From Desulfosporosinus sp. (GTDB lineage Bacteria > Bacillota > Desulfitobacteriia > Desulfitobacteriales > Desulfitobacteriaceae), in the NCBI GenBank assembly GCA_031292055.1, contig JARLHV010000123.1, positions 1 through 64,000 on the forward strand: a stretch of DNA of 64,000 nt, written 5' to 3'. The notes beneath the pieces are model-generated. The model was not told where the DNA came from, did no database searches, and worked only from the letters and a program-made list of their open reading frames with translations. This document shows positions 25,475 through 32,407 of the stretch, in pieces; position 1 is the first letter of the stretch, and every line of letters begins with the position of its first letter. The position numbers and the translations under genes were made by a program.

Positions 25475-25690
25475 CCTGCCCATCCGTCGTGGGCGCTAAA
25501 GCTGAATTTCAAGACGAGCAGGTATCCTGGCTTAAGTTCATCACAGCCTTACGTCTTCCCGGAAGAATCCAGTGACATGTTGTAAGACTACTCCCTATTA
25601 CAGTGGCGGGACCGCGTCAGAATTAAACTGACTTCTCTTTTAAACATTTTTCTTATTAAAGTAAAGAAAATGTACTCATTCTTTATGATA
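25475..25690 (-). promoter_or_regulatory. Cobalamin riboswitch
   Basis: On the minus strand the sequence contains CTGACGCGGTCCCGCCACTG followed by TAAT (core near 25601-25620). About 85 nt later comes the B12 box AAGCCAGGATACCTGC (25518-25533). Both match the class I cobalamin riboswitch consensus, and GAGAAGTCAG before the core fits the upstream stem. The 5' boundary is approximate. The only gene downstream on this strand is the unknown protein at 24875-25291. Confidence 0.88.
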
Positions 25691-25754
25691 TTAAATTACT
25701 TTAATTTTAGCATGGATAGATATGTCTGTCAATGGCATTTTAGGACTAAATTGG

Positions 25755-25802
25755 AACTTCATCTTCATGGAAGGCAGATTTCTTCTGAAATAATACGGTA
25801 GT
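25755..25802 (-). pseudogene. cooT 3' remnant
   Basis: The minus strand encodes LLNYRIISEEICLP, matching the last residues of the intact CooT at 26759 (LLNHRIILEEICTR). The rest of the gene is missing: the leader repeat joins directly to this tail. This shows that a second cooT copy was lost by internal deletion. Confidence 0.6.
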
Positions 25803-25809
25803 TGAGAAG

Positions 25810-26150
25810 GGTTAGACCCAATGATACAGTGACGGTCAGATCAGGTTGTCATTAGGTCTGAAGTTGATAGTATTCCGTAAGGAGGATCCAAACTTCCTTA
25901 GGAATCATGAGTTAATAGTTCTGTATGTGAGAGGCAAGAAGATTGAAAAGGTATTCATGGAAGATGGAATTCATTGCATTACAAATTATGGGAAGACACG
26001 ACGTAGGTTTATACGCTATGATCGCCTCCTTTGTGAAATGAAAAAGACCATGGAAAATGACCAGACTTAATGTCAAGCCAAGACCTCCATGGTCTTTTTG
26101 TTTCATAATAAACGACACATTATTATAAATTATTCGACATAAAAGTGTTA
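25810..26150 (-). repeat. cooT-associated leader repeat, copy D
   Basis: About 300 nt are shared with 27041-27390: GACGGTCAGATCAGGTT.TCATTAGGTCTGAAG at one end, GGAATTCAT..CATTACAAA in the middle and a hairpin at the other. At 26041-26099 AAAAAGACCATGGA pairs with TCCATGGTCTTTTT. Read on the minus strand, the hairpin comes first, then AAAGGAGGCGATCATAG, then the GGTCTGA segment and the cooT tail. A 74-codon frame on the + strand is not conserved in the other copy. Confidence 0.6.
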
Positions 26151-26255
26151 ATTCCTTCTGCTTGTCCTAAAAATAGCGTAGGTGTCTCGGAATTGGATTT
26201 ATGAAGATAATTTGGCAGGAATTTAATCAACTTTATGGTCTCAAGCATTAACCTA

Positions 26256-26561
26256 TTATTTTTTTAATGTCTCAATTTCTTCTTCAACTTCCTGAGCGCC
26301 AGACATATAAAATTTCTCTTCGTCAGGGGCTAATTCTTTTAACAGTCTCAGAAACTCTCCAGCGTGGACTCTTTCTTCATCAGCAATATCCATTAATACT
26401 TCAATTGCTAATTTGTTGTCAGTTGATTCTGCTAACTGCATATACAATTGAATAGCTTCATATTCCGCGGAAACCATGAATCTTATGGCTCTAATTAATT
26501 CCTGTTCAGTTAATTTGCGATCTTTTGCAAGCCCAGAAAAAGAATTGCCGAAATCTGGCAT
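26256..26561 (-). CDS. Short ferritin-like protein (encapsulated-ferritin type)
   Basis: 101 residues with two helices carrying iron ligands: SAEYEAIQLYMQLAE and DIADEERVHAGEFLRLL, i.e. Glu, then Glu-x2-His spaced as in EncFtn-type half-ferritins. These proteins form a ferroxidase site only on dimerisation and are often loaded into encapsulin shells. No encapsulin gene is next to it and the C terminus lacks an obvious cargo peptide beyond an acidic tail. GGAGGGT precedes the start. A stand-alone rubrerythrin-like role is the alternative. Confidence 0.75.
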   Translation of the reverse strand: MPDFGNSFSGLAKDRKLTEQELIRAIRFMVSAEYEAIQLYMQLAESTDNKLAIEVLMDIADEERVHAGEFLRLLKELAPDEEKFYMSGAQEVEEEIETLKK

Positions 26562-26758
26562 AATAGTTACCCTCCTTGAAATATATTGGCTACCTTCATT
26601 TTAATATCTAAAATTAGCAGGAAGACAGCCTCAAGAGTATTGTATTTCTATAGGAACAAATTGTCAATCTCGTTGCTATAAGGTTATTGATGGACGTTAA
26701 AGGGTAACTTATGGAGAAAAGATTATAAATGTAAACTCTCAAGGCCAGAGCTTTTATG

Positions 26759-26956
26759 TTATCGAGTGCAGATTTCTTCTAAAATAATACGGTGATTGAG
26801 AAGTGTCATGTCTTTAATTCTGGCTTGGATAAATATTTGTTTTCCAAAGATATCCATGAGTTTTAGGCCATTCTCACAGGGCTCGATGGAATCAACGGAC
26901 TCCATCACCATTACTTCGTTTTCTCCATCTTTGAGATAAGCATTTGATTCACACAT
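26759..26956 (-). CDS. cooT: CooT family nickel-binding protein
   Basis: 65 residues. MCESNAYL at the start, with Cys2 as a proposed nickel ligand, is followed by VMVMESVDSIEPCENGLKLM, DIFGKQIFIQARIKDM and LLNHRIILEE, the full CooT pattern. CooT binds nickel and supports maturation of CO dehydrogenase, but many homologues lie elsewhere. GAAGGAGG precedes the start. The duplicated leader at 27041-27390 lies upstream on the same strand. Two deleted cooT remnants occur at 25755 and about 39030. Confidence 0.85.
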   Translation of the reverse strand: MCESNAYLKDGENEVMVMESVDSIEPCENGLKLMDIFGKQIFIQARIKDMTLLNHRIILEEICTR

Positions 26957-27040
26957 TGCTGGGACCTCCTTCTTTTAAGGATTATAAAAGCTTTACCAGA
27001 ACAAGTTCATAAGAAATTGCTTGAGAAATGTTTATTTCAA

Positions 27041-27390
27041 GTTAGGGTCAGACCTAAGGATATCATGACGGTCAGATCAGGTTATCATTAGGTCTGAAGT
27101 GGTTGTTATTCCTTAGAAACCAAACTTCCTTAGGAATTATGAGTTGACATACTCGCACGTAAGATGCAGACAAATTTTGAGGGCGTTTTAGAACGTGGAA
27201 TTCATGACATTACAAACTATGGAAAAACATCAGGCAGAGGCCCATATGCCTATAATCACCTCCTTATAAAGGAAAAAGACCATGGAAAAAATGACTAGAC
27301 TTAATGTCAAGTCAAGACCTCCATGGTCTCTTTTTTTATCATAATGAATATTGACTATATAGATACTATTCTACACAAATGTATTAATCC
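27041..27390 (-). repeat. cooT leader repeat, copy E
   Basis: Same element as 25810-26150, here located upstream of intact cooT on the minus strand. The hairpin at 27273-27338 (AAAAAGACCATGGA with TCCATGGTCTCTTTTTTT) is followed on the minus strand by AAGGAGGTGATTATAG. Then comes a conserved segment ending TCAGACCTAATGATAACC. The function could be a structured 5' leader with attenuator, or a small independent RNA. Confidence 0.6.
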
Positions 27391-27412
27391 CTTCTATAAA
27401 TTTAATTATTTA

Positions 27413-27586
27413 TTTATAAAATTTAAGGTAGACGAAGATAAGTGTATAAGCTGTAGTGCCTGTACTGAAAAATGTCCGATAAGCCTTCAAGTTATGGATA
27501 TGGTTCATAAAGGAGATATGAGTAACTCAGAGTGCATATTATGTGGTGAATGTATTGATGCCTGTCCAGAAAAGGTTAGCCGATAG
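27413..27586 (+). pseudogene. 4Fe-4S protein C-terminal fragment
   Basis: The last 56 residues of an open frame show two cluster motifs, CISCSACTEKCPISLQVMD and CILCGECIDACPEKVSR. These resemble the tail of NapH-type membrane 4Fe-4S proteins. The upstream part of the frame runs into the leader repeat E and looks non-coding. It is probably the 3' remnant of a longer gene. Confidence 0.6.
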
Positions 27587-27685
27587 TTAATTCAAGGGCC
27601 CTTATCGACAATAAGTCATGAAATGGATAATATATAAAAGTACTTTTATATAAAACACTGTGCTTACTTATTTTGAGGAGGGAAA

Positions 27686-28414
27686 ATGGTGATATTAACA
27701 CGTGATTATATAACCAATAATCTTAGTGAAGGAGTAATTACTGCTGATCTTTCCTCTTGGCAAGAGTTTTCTAAGTTAGTAACAGGGAGATTATTAAACA
27801 CCAGTAATTATATTTGGCGAGGTCAGAGGTCTACTGACTGGCTATTGGAATCAACTTTAGATCGAATGCTAAAAAAATTCGGTGATAATGATAGTCTAAG
27901 GCATCTTCAAAGCTTTAAGTACGCCAACAGGGGCAGGGGAGAATTAAATCTGGAAGAAATGGAATCAGATGACGATTGGTGGGCATCAGGGCAGCATTAC
28001 GGCTCTGTTAATCCGCTTTTAGAATGGACTACTTCGCCCTTTATCGCCGCATACTTTGCTTTCTGTAAGGAAGGCAACGAACAAGATAAAAGGGCTATCT
28101 ATTCCTTTAATCACAGAGTGATTGTCATAAATAACGAGTTAAAAATGAAGAACTATGGCACTAGTGACGATGATTTATTTGTGAAGTACATAAATCCTGT
28201 GTTTGATGATAACTCAAGCTTGGCTAACCAAAGCGGTTTGTTTACAAAGTCACCAACAGGAGTAGACCTTGAGCAGTGGGTAAGGAAAAATTTTAGGGTC
28301 GTAAATAAAGTCAAAGTAATTTTACTCAAGCTGACGCTCCCTAACACTGAGAGAACTATCATTTTAAAAGCTCTGAATAGAATGAATATCAATTACTTAA
28401 CACTTTCCCATTAG
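27686..28414 (+). CDS. FRG domain-containing protein, copy 2
   Basis: 242 residues, closely similar to the protein at 7496 over its whole length (YIWRGQRSTDWLLESTLDRML, HYGSVNPLLEWTTSPFIAAY). Relative to copy 1 one base is missing in the run before the C terminus, so the last 12-15 residues are lost and the frame ends LTLSH. GAGGAGGG precedes the start. Unlike copies 1 and 3, no AAA-like fragment lies upstream. The function of FRG proteins is unknown. Confidence 0.75.
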   Translation: MVILTRDYITNNLSEGVITADLSSWQEFSKLVTGRLLNTSNYIWRGQRSTDWLLESTLDRMLKKFGDNDSLRHLQSFKYANRGRGELNLEEMESDDDWWASGQHYGSVNPLLEWTTSPFIAAYFAFCKEGNEQDKRAIYSFNHRVIVINNELKMKNYGTSDDDLFVKYINPVFDDNSSLANQSGLFTKSPTGVDLEQWVRKNFRVVNKVKVILLKLTLPNTERTIILKALNRMNINYLTLSH

Positions 28415-28598
28415 ACCGGTAACTGTATTCTCAGGGCGTTGATTGATGATAATAGGACAACATTATGTCCTGAACTCGAAGCAGATGATATACCACGTGA
28501 GTATTCCAGCTTTAAGTGAATTCTACTCGAACAATTTATTTTTTCGCGGAGCTATTTAGCAGGAATTTAAGAATCTTTGTAGAATATTGAAATTATAA
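28415..28598 (+). other. Spacer upstream of the cbi leader
   Basis: No gene is seen. A possible promoter for cbiQOM lies near 28570-28600 (AATCTTTG..TATAATAATATT), just upstream of the leader hairpin. Confidence 0.3.
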
Positions 28599-28685
28599 TA
28601 ATATTGCAGAAGCAAGACCATGAAGGTGTTTGCAAAGACCATGGAGGTTTGACTTATTTGAGTCAACTTTGTGGTCTTTTTATTT
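28599..28685 (+). promoter_or_regulatory. Leader element with terminator hairpin, copy B
   Basis: ATATTGCAGAAGCAAGACCA, then TGAAGGTGTTTGCAAAGACC, then ATGGAGGTTTGACT closely matches copy A at 1400. The hairpin pairs AAAGACCA with TGGTCTTT (inner GACT..AGTC) and ends in a T run, 65 nt before cbiQ. Together with copy A it places the same element in front of two metal-type importers. Confidence 0.65.
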
Positions 28686-28750
28686 ACTTGAAAGGAAGGT
28701 GCTAATGCCTATTTGTGTTCAAAGATGATTGCGGAAAGGAGCTAAGCTGA

Positions 28751-29689
28751 ATGGAACTTCCGAGTTGGCTAAGTGAGACGAACCCTGCTTTGTGTCAGTG
28801 CGGCTGTGGTGGTCGGCGGAAAAGCAATTTTATCGAGAAGACACTGCGAGACATTGTGGGTTTTCTCCGTGACACGGTCTTTTCTGAGGAGATCGCTATG
28901 CGTCAAGGGTACTTACAGGGTTTAGATCCACGGGTTAAAGTGATTACTCTTATTTTTCTCTTAGTGGTGGTTAATCTTAGTTCGCACCTATCTCTGTTAT
29001 GGTCTTTTTATTTTGTTTTGCTGGGGGTAGCCACACTTTCTCATCTGCCGCTGCGTCGAGTGGTCGCACGAGTGTGGTTGGTTGTTCCTTTATTTACCGG
29101 GATTATGGTGCTACCTGCTCTCTTCAACTGGGTACGACCAGGTCAACCGCTTTGGATCCTATGGGAGTTTAGGCATCCACTTGCCATCGGTCCGCTATCT
29201 TTGCCATCAACTTTGGCAGTGACACAGCAGGGGTTATGGGGAGGAATTATGCTGGTCAGTCGGGTGGGTATCTCAGTATCTTTAGCCGTGGTACTCACGT
29301 TGAGCACTCGTTGGATGGATCTTCTACGTGCTTTACGTTCTTTCTTTGTACCAAAAATTTTCGTAGTCACTCTTGAGATGACCTATCGGTACATTTTTGT
29401 CTTGATTACGGCTGTGGAGGAAATGTTCCTAGCCCGCAAAGCTCGTGATGCTGGTCAATCGTCATCTAAAGAACAGAGACGGTTTGTAGCGACAGCACTG
29501 GGTGGATTGTTTGGCAAGTCCTTGAAAATGAGTGAGGAAGTCTATTGGGCTATGACTGCCCGGGGTTATACGGGGGAACTACGGCTCTTGCAGCGTTCTC
29601 GTTTGCGTTGGCAGGATGTAATCATCTTGATACTAGTTGTTTTAGCAGGTCTGATCATGATGGTAGCGAACAAAGCCTTGGGCGGATGA
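28751..29689 (+). CDS. cbiQ: ECF nickel/cobalt transporter T component (CbiQ/NikQ-like)
   Basis: 312 residues, GGAAAGGAG before ATG 28751. After a 50-residue N-terminal extension come six hydrophobic segments and the T-component coupling motif ARKARDAGQSSSKEQ..F and AMTARGYTGE. The extension carries CQCGCGGRRK, a cysteine cluster not typical of CbiQ that could bind metal or a cofactor (inference). It is the first gene of cbiQ-cbiO-cbiM and overlaps cbiO by 4 bp. Confidence 0.88.
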   Translation: MELPSWLSETNPALCQCGCGGRRKSNFIEKTLRDIVGFLRDTVFSEEIAMRQGYLQGLDPRVKVITLIFLLVVVNLSSHLSLLWSFYFVLLGVATLSHLPLRRVVARVWLVVPLFTGIMVLPALFNWVRPGQPLWILWEFRHPLAIGPLSLPSTLAVTQQGLWGGIMLVSRVGISVSLAVVLTLSTRWMDLLRALRSFFVPKIFVVTLEMTYRYIFVLITAVEEMFLARKARDAGQSSSKEQRRFVATALGGLFGKSLKMSEEVYWAMTARGYTGELRLLQRSRLRWQDVIILILVVLAGLIMMVANKALGG

Positions 29690-30501
29690 AAGGAGAGGAC
29701 GGTTTGGACTTAATTTTTGACATTCATGATGTAGCCTACTCTTATCTGCCCGGTTATCCCGTGCTTACGGATATAAACTTAAGTATTCATCAAGGTGAAG
29801 GTTTGGCAATTCTCGGGGCTAACGGAAGCGGTAAATCCACGTTGCTGAAAATGTTATGTGGTCTTATTCATCCAGATGCCGGTCGGATTTATGCTTTTGG
29901 ACAGGAAGTAACGGAGGATGCTTTGCGTGACCTCGTGTTTCAGCAAGACTTTAGACAGCGAGTGGGTTTCGTATTTCAGAACTCGGATGCCCAGCTTTTT
30001 TCTGCTACAGTATGGGATGAATTGGCTTTCGCACCCTTGCAAGCCGGGCTGACAAAGGAGGAGGTGAAACAGAGGGTAGAGGATACCGCCGACTTGGTGG
30101 GAATTCGAAATCTATTAGACCGTGCTCCGTACAAGCTGAGTGGTGGAGAAAAGAAAAAGGTTGCTTTAGCTTGTGTACTTTCAGTGAATCCAGAGGTGCT
30201 ATTTCTAGATGAGCCAACGAATGGGCTAGATCCGCGTACCCAGTTTTGGCTCGTTGAGTTTCTCAAGGCTTTGCAAAAGGCAGGCAAGACCGTAATTATG
30301 GCTACGCATGACCTATCGATCGTTGAAGAGCTAGCCCAGCGTGTAATCATTTTTCGTGAGAACCATACTATAGCAACGGATGGTGCAACCCTACAAGTAC
30401 TCTCCAATCGTGACTTATTATTAGAAGTCAACCTAATCCATGAACGATTTCATTTTCATGCAGGTGATAATTGGCAGCACCGACAACAATGTATTGGTTA
30501 A
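29686..30501 (+). CDS. cbiO: ECF nickel/cobalt transporter ATPase (CbiO/NikO-like)
   Basis: 271 residues from ATG 29686, which overlaps the cbiQ stop; TTG 29704 after AGGAGAGG is an alternative. Walker A GANGSGKST, Q-loop VFQNSDAQLFSATV (typical of CbiO), signature LSGGEKKKVALA, Walker B VLFLDEPTNGLDP and the switch His in ATHDLS are all present. It drives uptake by the CbiQ/CbiM membrane core. Confidence 0.9.
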   Translation: MKGEDGLDLIFDIHDVAYSYLPGYPVLTDINLSIHQGEGLAILGANGSGKSTLLKMLCGLIHPDAGRIYAFGQEVTEDALRDLVFQQDFRQRVGFVFQNSDAQLFSATVWDELAFAPLQAGLTKEEVKQRVEDTADLVGIRNLLDRAPYKLSGGEKKKVALACVLSVNPEVLFLDEPTNGLDPRTQFWLVEFLKALQKAGKTVIMATHDLSIVEELAQRVIIFRENHTIATDGATLQVLSNRDLLLEVNLIHERFHFHAGDNWQHRQQCIG

Positions 30502-30565
30502 CTGCCCAAAGAAAACTGCGAAAAATCTTGAAAGCTGTTTGAATTACGTAAGGAGGAAGTTATCA

Positions 30566-31591
30566 ATGCATATTCCAGATGGGTATTTGAGTCCACAAAC
30601 CGATGCGGTGATGGGAATCGTAACTGCATCGATCTTAGCCATCGCAACTAAGAAAACTTCTAAAACGCTAAGTGCTAAGTACATTCCCCTCTTGTCTATT
30701 GGTGCGGCCTTTTCTTTCACGCTTATGATGTTTAATGTTCCTATTCCTGATGGAACAACGGCCCATGCGGTAGGCGGGTCATTATTAGCTATCCTTTTTG
30801 GGCCTTGGACAGCTGCCATAGGGGTTGCGATTGCTTTAGTGATTCAAGCACTCTTTTTCGGTGATGGCGGCATTTTGGCTTTAGGTGCCAACATCTTCAA
30901 CATGGGTATTGTGTTGCCCTTTGTAAGCTATGCCATATATAGTTTGATTGCTGGGAACAGTGTGGTTTTATCAAAACGTCGTTTAGTTGGGGCAGCCCTA
31001 GGTGGATACATCGGTCTTTGCGTTGCTGCTGTTTGTGCGGGAGTAGAGTTTGGCTTGCAACCGCTGCTTTTCCATACTGCTAACGGGACACCGCTTTATA
31101 GCCCCTATGGACTGAGTGTTGCTGTACCAGCTATGCTTTTTGCTCATGCGACCATCGCGGGACCGGTAGAGGCTGTGGTAACTGCAATGGTCATTGCTTA
31201 TTTGCAACGTACTAATCCAGCTTTGTTGGAACTGAGGAATCCCTCAGAAAGTAAAAGTCCTGCGTTTCGTTTTAGAAAATATGTCATTGGGTTAGTGGTC
31301 GTTGCAATATTTACGCCATTAGGGCTTCTAGCATCTGGAGGTGCTTGGGGTGAAGGGGGCACAGAAGATGTCAAAGCTCAGATCGGGTACATCCCTGCTG
31401 GCCTGGAGAAATTCGCTGATTTTTGGAAACATGCCCTATTCCCAGACTATGGCATTGCAGGATACGATCAGACATTCTGGCAACAGGCGCTTGGGTACCT
31501 TGTATCGGCATTTGTAGGAGTGTTATTGATAGGTTTAATAACTTATGCTATTGGACGTTTTGTTAGTAAAAAAGGCCAATCCCAAAGTTGA
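30566..31591 (+). CDS. cbiM: ECF nickel/cobalt transporter substrate-binding subunit (CbiM/NikM fused to a PDGLE/CbiN-like domain)
   Basis: 341 residues from ATG 30566 with AAGGAGG upstream. MHIPDGYLSP is the hallmark N terminus: His2 and the backbone coordinate Ni2+ or Co2+ in NikM structures. About 210 residues of CbiM with seven helices are followed by a C-terminal PDGLE/NikN-like part (IFTPLGLLASGGAWGEGGTE). It is separated from cbiO by about 65 bp and followed by a strong terminator. Ni versus Co cannot be settled from sequence. Confidence 0.9.
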   Translation: MHIPDGYLSPQTDAVMGIVTASILAIATKKTSKTLSAKYIPLLSIGAAFSFTLMMFNVPIPDGTTAHAVGGSLLAILFGPWTAAIGVAIALVIQALFFGDGGILALGANIFNMGIVLPFVSYAIYSLIAGNSVVLSKRRLVGAALGGYIGLCVAAVCAGVEFGLQPLLFHTANGTPLYSPYGLSVAVPAMLFAHATIAGPVEAVVTAMVIAYLQRTNPALLELRNPSESKSPAFRFRKYVIGLVVVAIFTPLGLLASGGAWGEGGTEDVKAQIGYIPAGLEKFADFWKHALFPDYGIAGYDQTFWQQALGYLVSAFVGVLLIGLITYAIGRFVSKKGQSQS

Positions 31592-31635
31592 TTACTGCTT
31601 AGCTAAGGGAAATATTTTTTTGGTGTTTTCTGTAA

Positions 31636-31675
31636 ATTAAAGGGGCCGCTAGCGCGGCCCCTTTAATAGTTTTTA
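31636..31675 (+). terminator. Terminator of the cbiQOM operon
   Basis: ATTAAAGGGGCCGC pairs perfectly with GCGGCCCCTTTAAT around TAGC and is followed by AGTTTTTA. It begins 45 nt after the cbiM stop. Confidence 0.85.
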
Positions 31676-32059
31676 TTACCGATTGTTGATATATATCTTG
31701 ATATCTCGGATTGTCTAATGAATACTCAGGTATTCTACAATATACAATGAATTTCCTGCTTAGGGACAAAAAAAGTGGAGGTTTGTGCAGTGGAATCATG
31801 ATATACTCAAAAGAAATTAGCCGCCTACTCGTTGCATCTTGGACAATTGAGAAATGACTTCAATAATTTTTTTTAAAAAACAATTATACAACTTGGGGAT
31901 TTTCTAACACAAGTCATAGAATTATCTTGGCAAACAAGATTATAAAATAAGCATACAAACATTTCCGGCAAGCACCCTCTGCGGGAGTTCAAAAGAACTG
32001 GGAAAATGAAAATAACCAAGGCATTATAGAACATCAACTTGGTAAGGAAGCATATTAAG
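31676..32059. other. AT-rich spacer
   Basis: No supportable gene; only very short frames with no family features. It separates the cbi operon from the RADAR locus. Confidence 0.4.
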
Positions 32060-32251
32060 TTAATTTGAAGTTTTATCCCGTAAATACCATGAGCGTCTGA
32101 ATAAAGTTTTAAATATTTCGGATTCTGCAATGTCGACTTGCTCAGCTGAATTAGTCTGGATGTGAGCTTCGTGGGCGTTGCGATAAATTATTCTTCTTTG
32201 CAAGCGGGAAGGTTTTTCTCCCACAAGTGCTTTCTTTTGAGTTAGATACAT
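32060..32251 (-). CDS. Small hypothetical protein (63 aa)
   Basis: Minus-strand frame MYLTQKKALVGEKPSRLQRR, with GTGAGG 8 nt before the ATG. It is basic at the N terminus and acidic in the middle, with no membrane segment. It is divergent from rdrA. No RADAR accessory such as a SLATT-type RdrC or Csx27-like RdrD can be recognised in it, as both are membrane proteins. It may be a real small gene or chance. Confidence 0.35.
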   Translation of the reverse strand: MYLTQKKALVGEKPSRLQRRIIYRNAHEAHIQTNSAEQVDIAESEIFKTLFRRSWYLRDKTSN

Positions 32252-32407
32252 AATAAAACCTCACTTTTCGAATGACAAGTATTATATTCTGGATTATACC
32301 TTATTTATTCTAAACTAAGGCAGATATTCCTGCAAGCGATCCAATTTTACTATTAGAATATGTAAAAATTCATTATTGGTGTACTAAGCAGAGAGGTGCG
32401 ATTTAAA

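Noticed and set aside
25846..26070. 74-codon + strand frame inside the cooT-associated repeat copy D
   Set aside because: The homologous DNA at 27080-27290 is full of stops in the same frame, so the sequence is conserved as DNA or RNA, not as protein.
29545..29685. Extended N terminus of CbiO
   Set aside because: It overlaps the cbiQ coding region; the CbiO domain begins only after ATG 29686.
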